NCBI GenBank assembly: GCA_037042915.1
Contig: CM073193.1
Span: forward strand, 4,092,001 to 4,156,000
Length of the DNA: 64,000 bases
Direction of reading: 5' to 3'
Source of the DNA: Auricularia sp. M13
Taxonomy: Eukaryota; Basidiomycota; Agaricomycetes; Auriculariales; Auriculariaceae
The notes under the pieces were generated by a model. It did not search any database. It was not told the origin of the DNA and saw nothing but the letters and a program-made list of their open reading frames with translations. Positions within the stretch are counted from its first letter, which is position 1, and every line of letters starts with the position of its first letter. The position numbers and the translations under genes were made by a program. Of the stretch, positions 10,021 through 20,978 are shown in pieces.

Positions 10021-11450
10021 ATGGCCGCCACCGTCCTCCCCTCTATGCTGCCGACCGAGACCCCTTCCAAGAAGGCGGCCGCTGCGCTCAAGGATTTATC
10101 CATCAACACGCCCATCAAGGGCAACAAACTCAAGTTCGACCTCGCCTCGGACGACGAAGACTCGAAGCCCGTCGCGCCCAAAGACGCGCCTGTCTCGCGG
10201 CTTGGGAGCGGCCGCAAGTTTGTTGGAGACGTTGACCTGGACGAGAAGGACGAGCCGCTCCTGACCGAGTCGCGCCGCCGCTTCGTTCTCTTCCCCATCC
10301 AGTACCACGAGGTCCGTCTGCTGGGCCCCCACGCGTGTCGACGCGACTGACGCGTCTTCCAACTCAGATTTGGCAAATGTATAAGAAGGGTGAGTGGACG
10401 CGTCGCGTTATGCCAATTTGTCACGCGTTGGTGTTGACGCGTCGACGCGTTTGCAGCCGAGGCTTCATTCTGGACCGCGGAAGAGATGGACCTGTCCAAA
10501 GACGCGCACGACTGGGAGAACAAACTTAACGACAACGAGCGCCATTTCATCTCCCATATCCTCGCGTTCTTCGCCGCGTCCGACGGCATCGTCAACGAGA
10601 ACCTCGTCGAGCGTTTCTCGAACGAGGTTCAGTGTGCAGAGGCGCGCTGTTTCTACGGCTTCCAAATCATGATGTGAGTTCGGCCGAAACGCGTGCGCGC
10701 GCGTTGAATGGTGGCTGATCCGGTTCGCGTGTCGCGTGCAGGGAGAACATCCACTCCGAGACATACTCCTTGCTCATCGACACCTACATCAAGGACCCGG
10801 CGCGCCGTGAGCACCTCTTCGATGCCATCGAGACCATCCCGTGCATCAAGCGCAAGGCCGAGTGGGCGCTGCGCTGGATATCCGACAAGGACTCGACTTT
10901 CGGCGAGCGCCTCATCGCCTTCGCCGCCGTCGAGGGCATTTTCTTCAGCGGCTCCTTCGCGTCCATCTTCTGGCTCAAGAAGCGCGGCCTGATGCCGGGC
11001 CTCACCTTCTCCAACGAGCTCATCTCGCGCGACGAGGGCATGCACACCGACTTCGCCTGCTTGCTCTTCTCGCATCTCCGCAAACGCCCGCACCCCGACA
11101 CCGTCCGCACGATCATCACCGAGGCCGTGAAGATCGAGCAGGAGTTCCTCACCGACGCGCTCCCCGTCTCGCTCATCGGCATGAACTCGAAACTGATGAA
11201 CCAGTACATCGAGTTCGTCGCCGACCGCCTGCTCGTCGCGCTCGGCAACGAGAAGCACTACAACTCGTCGAATCCCTTCGACTTCATGGACATGATCTCG
11301 CTGCAGGGCAAGACGAACTTCTTCGAGAAGCGCGTCTCTGACTACGCGAAGGCCGGCGTCAACGTCTCCGCCGCGCAGGGCTCCGCAGGCGGCCCCGCCA
11401 AGTCAGAGTCGTCGAACGTCAAGACGTTCTCGCTTGACGAGGACTTCTAG
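10021..11450 (+). CDS. RNR2: Ribonucleotide reductase small subunit R2
   Basis: This is the di-iron/tyrosyl-radical subunit of class Ia ribonucleotide reductase, which makes deoxyribonucleotides for DNA synthesis. The iron-binding and radical residues are visible: [11 protein letters not shown] holds the first carboxylate, [11 protein letters not shown] holds the E-x-x-H pair and the radical tyrosine four residues on, and [10 protein letters not shown] holds the second E-x-x-H. The C-terminus FSLDEDF is the peptide that docks on the large subunit. The N-terminus carries SSINTP-like text ([19 protein letters not shown]) typical of eukaryotic R2. Three introns interrupt the 5' half. A cluster of ACGCGT boxes lies in them. 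No frame breaks. Confidence 0.96.
10331..10694 (+). promoter_or_regulatory. Cluster of ACGCGT (MluI cell-cycle box) motifs inside RNR2 introns
   Basis: ACGCGT occurs at 10331, 10350, 10398, 10423, 10437 and 10445, within two neighbouring introns and about 120 bp, and again at 10689 in the third intron. In ascomycete yeasts this hexamer is the binding site of the MBF factor that drives G1/S transcription of RNR genes. Its role here is inferred; the clustering is seen directly. Confidence 0.5.
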
Positions 11451-12119
11451 ACGTCTCGCATCGTACGGAACCCGACCACGCATTTTTCGTATTGCTATCA
11501 TATGCACCTGTAGACTTGTCGCGCTGCTCCATTCTCTCCGGCCTTTTGTATTACTGTACAGTATGCATGCAACATCTATCAATAAACTGGGTCTGTATTC
11601 TGCTGGAACATGTTGGGGCAACTGTGCTCGGGGAGACGTGAGTGTTGCACTGTGATAGAAAGCCAAGACGAGTGTTTGCGGTCTGTCAATGCTCTAAGTA
11701 CTGAGGTACAGTATTTAGCAGGTGGTCCGTGTGTCACATTATGCAACACCAATGTGAGCAAGGTGCTTCCTGAAACCAACATTTCCTCGCGCCGGATGAC
11801 ATATTGTGTGACCTAGATGCTCGTGTGCATCGCGCGGTGTGCGGTTGCGTGTATTACAAGCTACGAATACAAATATGATCAGCAGCCATCCAGCTCTAAG
11901 TCCCGGTGAGAGCGAGAGGTGCACGGAGGCGATGCGGTTGCGATGTGATGCGATAAAATGCGTGCTGGTGTGTGTGGGGGAAAGCGTGCATGTAGCGGGT
12001 AGGAAAACTAATGTCCTCGTGAGGATGAAGCAGCGTGATAGGGTCGTAACTAGGCGGAGTGCAGCGGAAGCGACAGCGACAATAAGATAGAGCAGGGGAC
12101 AGCAGCGGGAGACCGCGTG
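11451..12119. other. Convergent intergenic region
   Basis: 670 bp between the 3' ends of RNR2 and the oxidoreductase-like gene. Presumably it holds both 3' untranslated regions. Nothing else is recognised. Confidence 0.4.
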
Positions 12120-14942
12120 CTACCCCATGACGCGCACGACGGCGACGCCACCAGTGTCCAAATCAATCGGTGGCGCATGCTCGCCGAACGCAATGCGGAG
12201 GGCATCGGGTGTTCGCTCAAACGGCACGACCTTGAACGCGCCGGCTCGTACCCCGTCGACGACTGCACGCGGAAGCCCCAGGCCGGAGTCGTCGGTACTC
12301 AGTGAGCTCTGCCGCGACCGCGAGCCCGCGGGCTGCCATCCCGCAAGCAGCGACGGTCGAAGGATACCCGCCTGAGCCAATCGCGCGACTTCCGAGAGTG
12401 TGTCGCGGACGTCCTCACCGTCGGCGTTAACATCGGCGGCGGGGCTAATCCACTGGTAGCCCAGACGTTTGCGAACCTTCTTCGGTTTGCTGCCTTTGAA
12501 GTTCATTGGCGGCACATCAAGCGACGGACCTGATTCCTGCGGGAAGACACTCGAGAACGTTGGGCTAGGGGTATTCCGTGCGCTGCCGCTGTTCCTACGC
12601 GAGCTGGTACCACTCGACATGGACACCGGAGTGCGCGCGCCGGAGTGATTCGGCGATGCGGTCGTCGTAGTTTGCGTAAACGCACGTTGCAACGAGCGGA
12701 TGTTATGCCGAAAGTGTGCGCCCGCGGTCAATGACGAACCCGCCCCATTTCTGGAGTCGCCCACGGTGGTGACGAACTACGAGCATGTGCGTCAGCGTAC
12801 GACGCATGGCGCATGCAATGCGCTGGAAAAGCTCACCTGGCCTCCTTCGCGCATAACACTGACTGCGCGCTCCCACATGCCTTTGCCGCCGACAGTATCC
12901 ACTACGCAGTCGAATTCACCGAGACCCGGGCCGGCGTCATTCCAGGAGAGCCCCGAGGCGAGCATGTCGCGAAGCTCTTCTAACACATCCTCGGGGTCGC
13001 CCACGAAGACATGTGATGCGCCGGCAGCTTTGGCCACGGCGACATGATCGTACTCCTCGTCCTGCGTCCCTGGCCGCGGACCAGGTACCTGAGCAACAAT
13101 GTGGACCTTCTGCGACGCCAACTCTTGGGCCGCTAAAAATCCGACACCATCATGCGCTTGAAGGACAAGGGCCCGAACCGGCCGTTTGCTACCGTCTGGT
13201 TCACGCTCGTACTCTGCAGCGGCAATGGTCGGAGCTAGTGTACGCACAGCGCGATGCGCAGGGACGCCCGCTAACGCAAGAAACGCGACCTGCTCCAGGG
13301 TCAACGGAGGTGGAGACGCCGGTATGATCTTTCCGCGTCGTTGGCGAGCCTGTGTTGGTGGTTGCAAGATTTGGGGGATATGGTAGACGCGCCGCCGATC
13401 CACCGCAATAAATTCTGCGAGGGCGCCGCACTAAAGGTCATCGTGTCAGCGCGACAATTAATAGTGTTCTGGCGTGCGGAAGTACCTTCTTGACTTCGAG
13501 AATGCCATAGATCCATTCTCCTCGGGATATGTTGCTAACGTCTATGCCGCTCTCCACAACGCGGCCGACGAAGCCGCGGCCGGGCACGAAGCCATAGCCG
13601 GACCCATCGGCTTTGTCTGCCCGTTCAGAGACGATCAACGCGTCCAGACGATCCACAGCAACCGCCCAGACTTGCACCAACACCTGCGACGAGCCAAACT
13701 TTGATGGCGGGGGTATGCGAGACGAAAAGCCCAGGGGGGATGGTGCGGATGCGCGTAAATGTGACGGCGTCGCAGATAACGATGGTGCGGACGAGTTTCC
13801 AAACAGGCCTAGTAGCGATACACGCTTGTGCTTCGAAGCTACGGACGCGCCGTGCTGGGTGATGGCGATGGTGGACATCGTGGTTTGCGCAATGCCGCTA
13901 CGCGGCAGGTCGACCTTGTTGGAGGCCAATGACTGCGCTGGGTTCTTTGCCGGCGTGTAGGCCGCCAGCGGGAGAACGAGGGAGGTATAGCCGTTCTGTG
14001 AACTGCCGCCGGCAGAGGTCGTGGGCGTGGCCAATAGGTCGACCGTGCGCATGGATGACGAGGCGGTGGAGCGCGTTGCCGGGGACGAGAGGCTACGCTT
14101 GCGCAGCACAGCGCTGCCGTCATGGTGCGAGTCATGACTGTGCGTGTCCTCGTCGTCCTCCTCGATGAGGCGCTCATGCGCACGCGGTTCCTGGGCTTAG
14201 GCATCGTCCGCTGTCGTTGCCGTGCTGAGACGGGCTTCGGGCCAGGCAGGGTGCCGCGTGCGTACGCGGGGAGGGGCCCAGCAGTCGGAGGGACGAGCCA
14301 GCGGACGTCCTTTGCCCACGCCGGGGGCGGGGGCTGGCGCTTGGCCGAGGGAAAGTCCATCTTCACGCGACCCGTGTTCTCGGCGTGGCTGTCGCTCGGC
14401 TGGGACGTGGCAGACGACGTCGAGCGCGCCCACGAGTACTCGTCGAACAGGTCCGCGGCTGACGAGGACGAGGAAGAGCCGGACGAGATCGGTGACGGGG
14501 CGCGCTTGTTCGTTGCGACGGGCGCCTGCTCGACGGTCGAGGCGCTGGACACCGCGTGCGGCATCCTCACGCTCGAGTCCGGGGACGGCGTGGGCGACGC
14601 GTTCGGGGTGTAGAAAGTGTCGTCGTCGTCCTTGTCGTCCTTGTCGGCGTCCTTGTCGACGACGGCAATGGCAGGGAGCGTTGCCGGCGCTGTCTTGTGC
14701 GCTCTGGCCGTCTTGCGCAGCGCTCTGGCGGGCTGGGGGCTTGGAGGGTGATAAGGGAGCGGAGGAAGCGACTGGGCTACCGCATATCTATCGGCAGCCG
14801 GCCTACGACTTTGCGCAGAATGACGTGCATCGGCAGCCACACGCGCCTCCGCCGCATCGCCCGCTGGTGCCGCGCCTCGCCGCTTGCTGTATGTCGTCGA
14901 CGGCCGGTTCAGCAGCGTCTGGAGCAGCGTCGGGCCAGCCAT
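12120..14942 (-). CDS. Long protein with a zinc-type dehydrogenase/quinone-oxidoreductase fold
   Basis: The second half has the two-domain fold of the medium-chain dehydrogenase/reductase family: a GroES-like part (SQVLVQVWAVAVDRLDALIV, GFVPGRGFVGRVVESG) and a nucleotide-binding part (LALAGVPAHRAVRTLAP, RALVLQAHDGVGFLAAQELA, AAGASHVFVGD, FDCVVDTVGG). The first 300 residues, from ATG 14942 (MAGPTLLQTLLNRPSTTYSK), are disordered, with long Ser, Pro and Asp runs and a His-rich patch. After WERAVSVMREGGQ and an intron comes FVTTVGDS, then a Ser/Thr-rich insert of roughly 100 residues before the fold resumes with RAVVDGVRAGAFKVVPFERT. Donor GTCTCA near 14215 joins the two N-terminal frames. Catalytic zinc ligands were not found, so it may be a scaffold rather than an enzyme. 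Confidence 0.7.
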
Positions 14943-15157
14943 CGTGCGAATTGCGCACTGCGCCGCCGGGATTACCACAACGATGACAGAGAGGTTCGAT
15001 CGGGCTGAGTTTGCGCCTTCGGAAGCAACGCCCGGATCGCAGCCTACTCGCGGCGCCGAGTCGTCATGCACTCTAAAACTACCACTGACACTACTACCCC
15101 ACTTGCGTCAACGCGGCCCGCCGAGTGTCCAGCTCTCTCTATTCAATTGCACTTCAT

Positions 15158-18039
15158 CTAGAAGGCAAACGTGCCGCCACTCTTCCTACGTCCAAACGAG
15201 TACACGAGCAGCCCGCTGCCAAACAGTCCGACAGTGATACCAATGGAGACCTGCACCATCCGTACACCAATCTGCAGTCCATTAGAAAACTGATCAACAT
15301 CTTGACCGCGATAGTTCTGCGACAGTCCTCCCGCAGCAGACAGTCCGGACTATAAATACTCTCAGCGTCCGCACGAAGCCACAGTGAACGCGTGCACTCA
15401 CGGGGACAAGGAACAACACGCCGGTGACCATGGCCGTGAAGGCCGTGCCTCGGAAGACGCGGGAGTACAAGTTGCCCAAGACACCCACAACGAAAGCGCC
15501 GATAGCACTGACGACATCGCTCCTGCAGAACCCCAGTCAACCATCGCTGCGCTCATAGAGAAAGGCCAGCCAGTCTGACCTGTCAAAGATGTAGTTGTTG
15601 GCCGCAGTGTTGGCCGCAAAGCTCACGCAGCTGATGAACACCATGATCGGGAGCTCCTTACTCTTGAGCGGCTGCATGCTCCCCAGGCTGGAGACGAAGC
15701 TGAACACCGGGACGAGGATGAACAGCGTCCACCACGGGAACTCCTGAAGATACCAGGGCCAGTCCAGGGTCGCGGAAACAGCCTTCCGCGATGGCAGCCA
15801 CTGCGGGCAGGGACGAATTGCTGAAAACAAAGGCTCCCGAGAACGGAGTCGTTGAGGAATTGTCGGGCGTGAAGATGCCATGAATGTCCACCATGGTCGC
15901 GTAGCTCTGTGCTGCTATCTCGCGATTATGACGAGCATTGGAATCCAGGAGAAGGTACAGGTCGCTCCCGATTGTGAGACCAAAACCCTGGGATCGTGGT
16001 CAGCCTACTCATGGACATACACAAGGCAACCAACTCACGATGAACAGCGAGTAGATAATAGCATAGACCATGCGCACACTACCGCAGATGATGTTCTTCG
16101 ACGCCAGTTCGAGAGCGCTGCACACTACGCCGACATCAGAAGTTGCTACGAGAGTTTCCAGCTGTGGCTCACAGATGATGTATCCCGGAAGGATAAGCAC
16201 AACTCCAGCAGATGAAATGGCCTCGTAGCAGAACATCTGGGACCGGATGCTCGACAAGCCACGTGCCACGAACGCCATCAAAATCGCGACCGAGATTCTG
16301 GAACGGGGCGCCCGAGCTCAGCAGACCAACAACTGGGAACCATGACGAAGAAACTCACTCGAAGACGTTCGCGTATAAATGGTTGCTCTGCGCCACATGC
16401 AACTGCAACCAACACAGCACCGCGCCTCCCGCTCCGCTCACTAGCGCATCCACGATAGACCCATGGAACGCCAGCGGGCAGATGAGGAACGTGAGCATGA
16501 ACGCGATGAAGATGCGGAGTCTCAGCCCGTAAATCGGCGGCGACTTGAGCGTCCGATCCAGGAGCTGCGTTCCCTCGACCGCGCCAATCTCGTGGTGCAT
16601 GACCTGGCGGTAGATGGTGTGTACGTGGTGCAGCTTCCCGAGCGAGAGACCCTGCGGCGCCTTGATGAAGTGCGTCTCCGAGCACCGTTCGTCGCCGTCG
16701 CCAAAGTTGGCAATGACGACTGACGGCATGTGCATGAACTGCGCATCGACCTCCAGGATACGTGCAGCGGCAGCGAGCTGCGACAGAAAGATGATTCGAT
16801 TCACACTCAAGTAATTGTTAATTGCTCCACTCTATAAGCTACTTTTACTAGACAGAAGTTGAGGCCAACTCTTGCGACGATGAGCCCGCGATGGCTGGGA
16901 GCGCCGTAGCGCATGAGGGCCTTGGCGAGACGGAGAAGAAAGGTAACACGCTGAACGTATGCTACAAGAGTTTGTCAGTTGGTCTGTCAAGGCCCGAGCC
17001 GGGTGCACTCACAGTCGTCCTCTTCCTTGATCTCGCCGCCCTTGCCATTCCCTCCACCACCGCTGCCGCCACTGCCCTTACTGACCTGGGTGCCATCGCT
17101 GCTGATAGACGATCGGAGCGACTCCATAGCGCGTTTCTCATCGTCAAGACGGTTCGCCTCCTTCCCCGTGAGGCGGGGATCGTCCTCGTCGATGAGCTCC
17201 GAGTGCATTGTCAATGAACGCGGTCGGTCGCGTGGGACGTCGAAGCCAAGATAATGAATAGATTCGAGGGAGTCGCTCCTATGGATGTCGCCATTGCCCC
17301 TGCCTCGGTCCTGTCGGCCAGTACCATAAATCGTCATAATGCCCGCGAATGCGCCGGGCTTGCGGGACGAGTCGGCATAGGCAGAGTCGGCGTCTTCGTC
17401 GTCCGTCTGGTCGCCGTCGTCCCGCTCCAGGGCAGGCTGGCGGCGCGCGCGCCGCGTGAACGGGCCAGGCTCGACGTACCGCGGCTGCGGCATTCGCGGG
17501 GACGGCGCGTACGGTGGCATGAAGGGCGAGCCGTAGACGGCGGGCGGCTGGACAGGGCTGTCGAGCGCCAGGGTACTCCAGTGCGACTGGGACGGGGCGA
17601 TGGGCGACGCCGGCGGCTGCGAAGAGGGGCCGTCGACGATTTCGCCGTGAGACGAGTGCGCGCCGAGCGACAGCTCCACGCGCGGGGTGAGACGCTCGTT
17701 GTCCATTTGACGCGATCGCGGGCGGGCGCAGGGACGCGAGTGGGCGCGCGGGAGCACCTGTCAGGGGCGCTGGCGTCCAGTGAGTAGGCAGCGGCGAGTT
17801 CGTAGCAAGAAACTCACTCGAAGACATTCGCGTATAAGTGGTTGCTCTGCGCCACATGCAACTGCATGCGCTCGATGCGGAGTCTCAGCCCGTAAATCGC
17901 GTTCGTGCTTGCCCGTCTGCGGGGAGAACACGGACGCGATGCGTGAGATGGTGGAGGAGCTGGACGACTCGCCCGACGAGCTCGACGTCTCGGAGAGGTC
18001 GGACATGTCAAAGTGTACACGCTGCGATTGACCTTGCAT
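15158..18039 (-). CDS. PRM10: PRM10-type multi-pass membrane protein (ThrE-like domain)
   Basis: Fungal Prm10 proteins have a disordered N-terminus and ten or so membrane helices related to bacterial threonine exporters. Here the start MQGQSQRVHFDMSDLSETSS leads into a 250-residue polar region, then YVQRVTFLLRLAKALMRYGAP, ILEVDAQFMHMPSVVIANFG, CSETHFIKAPQGLSLGKL, IYGLRLRIFIAFMLTFLI, GLSSIRSQMFCYEAISSAG, and DVVSAIGAFVVGVLGNLY, all in family order. Helices repeat to the end (GRRKSGGTFAF). Two oddities: a one-base frame break near 15763-15766, where GCFRDP and DWPWYLQEFPWW lie in different frames, and a partial copy of one exon lodged in the 5' coding region (17808-17899). Substrate is unknown. 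Confidence 0.82.
16349..16536 (-). repeat. Source copy of an internal PRM10 exon duplication
   Basis: The exon end coding LHVAQSNHLYANVFE plus its splice donor (16349-16407), and the block coding IYGLRLRI (16511-16536), recur joined together at 17808-17899. The 103 bp between them, coding membrane segments, are absent from the copy. Confidence 0.85.
17808..17899 (-). repeat. Deleted copy of a PRM10 exon within the gene's own 5' region
   Basis: 17808-17866 matches 16349-16407 with two substitutions, and 17874-17899 matches 16511-16536 exactly. A 7-bp joint (TGCGCTC) replaces 103 bp, a net loss of 96 bp or 32 codons. The copy includes the intron donor GTGAGTTTCTT. In the current gene model the copy would be read in a different frame from its source and its donor would be used to splice to the next exon. 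Confidence 0.85.
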
Positions 18040-18651
18040 AATTCGATGGGTTGTGCAGAGACTGTGGACAAGTGGACAAAGTGAGAGTTCTGGCAGACCA
18101 GCCGACCAGGCAGATAGACACGAGAGGAAAAGAGAGAGATGGGCGTAGGAGAATGCCGAAACGCGAGTTTTGAGGCGGGTTAGGGTTTGGATATCACGGC
18201 GGACCGACACGATCGGCGCCACCGGCTGCGTGTTGAGCAAATTACGTACACGAACGGCCCCTGCACACAAGAAATTACAGGCTCACCTCCTGAATCCCAT
18301 TCTCCAGGCCGCAACATAGATTCACATAAACACTCACCCGCGCAGACAACTGTTGACCGTGAGACGCAACTGCAGCTTGCCTCGGCAGCGCGAACGAGGG
18401 ACCAGGCCTTGCATTGACAGAATCGCGCGATACGCCTTCGATAACTTCATTTTGCAAAGGGACGACATGGAGTTGTAATGGGTTTCGTAGTACTTGAACC
18501 AATCTTCACGAAGGACTTGTAGAGCATAGTTCGACGGCGGGCGGGAGAGATGAGGACAAGATTTGACAGGGACGACATTTGAGCTTGTAGTAAGGAAGCG
18601 AGGCAGAACTTGCTCGAGCTTGGGAATTGACCACGTTCTTCATCTTGGTCT
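18040..18651. other. Intergenic region between PRM10 and the Tra2-like gene
   Basis: Both neighbours are on the minus strand, so this holds the PRM10 promoter and the 3' end of the Tra2-like gene. I see no further gene. Confidence 0.4.
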
Positions 18652-19724
18652 TCACCATCTCGAATCGCCATTCCCGTGGTCTTTGCGAGGGCTGCGGTCA
18701 CGGTCGCGAGGCGGCGGCGAGCGGGAGTAGCTGCGGCGACGTGGAGGCGGGCTCCTCGAGTGGCGGCGGGGCGGCGGGCTACGACGGTCGCGGTCCCGGT
18801 CACGGTCGCGGTCCCTCCAGTTGTCGCGGCGGTCGCTGTCCCTTCCAAAGTCGTCGCGTCTGTCGCGGCGGTCCCTATCCCTGTCGTATCCGCCTCTGTA
18901 ATCGCGGTCGCGGTCGCGGTCCCTATCACGGAAGTCGCGGCCACGGTCCCTGTCTCTGTCAAAGTAACGATCCTCCCTCAGCGGACGACGATGACCCATA
19001 TACTCGCCCGGGGTAGGAGCATGCGCGCGCTCGGTGACAGAAAAGTCGACGCGAATACGGCGACCGTTGAGCTCCTGGAACGTTGTTAATTCTGTGAAAC
19101 ACAAGAGCAAAAAAAAATTTGAGACCCCACCTGTCCATTCAGCGCATCAATGCAGCGCTGCGCATCTTCGATGGTGGCCATTCTGATAAAGCCAAAGCCG
19201 CGAGAACGGTCGGACTGTTGTCCAGCTGGTGGGTGAGTCCGACGAACGGAGGCGGTGTCCGGTTGACGTACACGCTGGTCGTAGACGATGGTGACCTTTT
19301 CGACGGTACCATGGCGAGAGAACTCGGCCTCGAGGTCGCGCTCGGTGGAGCGGATGCTGAGGCCGAAAACGCCGAGCACGTTGGACGGATTTGGGTTCTT
19401 GGGCTGGCATTAGGCTCGCGAACACGTGGGTTGGGGCAACCTTGCGCGACGCACGATGGGGGCGCCGGTGGGGCGACGCGCGGGCGGCGGGCTGCGACGG
19501 CGGTACTTGTCGTCGCGCGGCGGGCTGCGGCTGCGGTAGCGCGGGCTGCGCGAGCGCGAGCGGCCGCGGCCGTTGGTGTCGCCGCGCACGCTCTCGGGCG
19601 CCGGCGGCGGGGCGGGCGCGTTCTCCTGGCTGCCAGTGGCCGGCAGCGAGTATGCCTCCGAGTACGGGTCTGGGGCCTGCGCGGCTTCGTACTGGCCGTC
19701 GGACGCGGTCAGCGGGTCGGACAT
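18652..19724 (-). CDS. SR-type splicing regulator, Tra2-like
   Basis: The layout RS domain - RRM - RS/RD domain is that of Transformer-2 proteins, which bind exonic enhancers and help define splice sites. The N-terminus from ATG 19724 ([16 protein letters not shown]) leads to [17 protein letters not shown]. The single RRM has RNP2 as [11 protein letters not shown]1 as RGFGFIRM, and the pieces [29 protein letters not shown] and [11 protein letters not shown]. The C-terminus is a long RDRD/SRSPPPR tail ending DSRW. Three introns split the RRM and its flanks (donors GTGCGT, GTGCGT-like and GTGGGG). It is divergent from eL18, with 160 bp between start codons. Confidence 0.85.
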
Positions 19725-19884
19725 GGCGGCTGTCGGGAGGCGCACCATTTTCGGTCGCGAAACGGTCCAACTCACGGGAGCGGAGTTGGCCGGAGGCAGC
19801 TGCGGCGTCGAACCTTGTTGGGGCGGCCAGTACACCGGAGGCAACCGGGCTTTTCTACTTCACGACACTAACTACTTTGCAGCC

Positions 19885-20651
19885 ATGGCAAGTCTCGCGC
19901 CGCTGCCCGCCGCCGCGCCCGACGCTGACGGCCACGCGCAGGGCATTGACATCAAGCGTCATCATGTCAAAAAGGGCCACCGCACGGCGCCCGCGAGCGA
20001 GGACCCGTACCTGCTGCTCCTCGTCAAGGTGCCCCGTCTCTGCCGCTGCCCAGCGCCCGTCGCTCATAATCCCGTCCAGCTCTACCGTTTCCTCGCCCGC
20101 CGCACAGACTCGGCGTTCAACAAGGCGCGTGTATGCTGCCCAGAGGCCCGCCAATAATGCTCATACACACCCAAAGGTCATCCTGAAACGTCTGTTCCAG
20201 TCGCGCACCAACCGCCCGCCCGTCTCGCTCTCGCGCATCACCAAGGAGGCCACCGCATCGCCGGGCTACGAGGGCAAGATTGTCGTCACCGTTGGCACCG
20301 TCACCGACGACGTCCGTCTTGAGCACCTCCCCAAGCTCTCGATTGCCGCCCTCCGCTTCACCCGCGCTGCGCGCGAGCACATCGTCAAGGCTGGCGGCGA
20401 GGCTCTCACCCTCGACCAGCTCGCCGTCCGCGCCCCGACCGGCTCGAACACGATCCTGCTCCGCGGCAAGCGCACTGCGCGCGAGGCCTACAGGCACTTT
20501 GGCATGGGTATGCTTTGCTATAATCTTGACGGACGATGAAACTTAGCATTCTGCAGGCCCGCACAAGAACAAGAAGCCGTACGTCGCGTCGAAGGGCCGC
20601 AAGTTCGAGCGCGCTCGTGGCCGCAGGAAGTCTCGTGGCTTCAAGGTATAA
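19885..20651 (+). CDS. RPL18: 60S ribosomal protein eL18
   Basis: This is a component of the large ribosomal subunit. If the first 54 nt after the ATG are removed as an intron, the protein reads [18 protein letters not shown], exactly the universal start of eL18. That intron has a GC donor (GCAAGT) and a CAG acceptor and splits start codon from the rest. Left in, it is stop-free and adds 18 Ala/Pro-rich residues. Further pieces are [24 protein letters not shown], split by an intron, then [52 protein letters not shown] and [18 protein letters not shown]. It ends RGFKV. No frame breaks. Confidence 0.95.
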
Positions 20652-20978
20652 GCAATGCCTTGGCACGACTCGTGCGAAAAACGACCGTTCGAGCGGGGAG
20701 GAGAGAAGGGCGCGTATGCATGGCTGCACTTTTATGCACGGGGCGCTTGCTGTCCTTCTATGTCGCGTATGGCTGCTACGTATAAAAAACTCCGTACCGA
20801 GAACGTGCAGTGCATGCATCGCAGTATATTCCAGTGTCTGAGTGTCTGAGCAAATTCAATGAGGTTTCCATTTCAATAGCTTTGAACTGAGATGCTGGAG
20901 CTCAGTCCAGCGGGCAGGCGCTCCCGGAGTCGCGTGCTGAAGCGGACTTGACACGAGCCTGCTTTCGACTTTTCCGCC

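Noticed and set aside
18652-19110. Tandem-repeat element in the RDRD-coding end of the Tra2-like gene
   Set aside because: The repetition is explained by the Arg/Asp and Arg/Ser codons of the protein tail; similar runs occur at 4320-4560 in SPP2.
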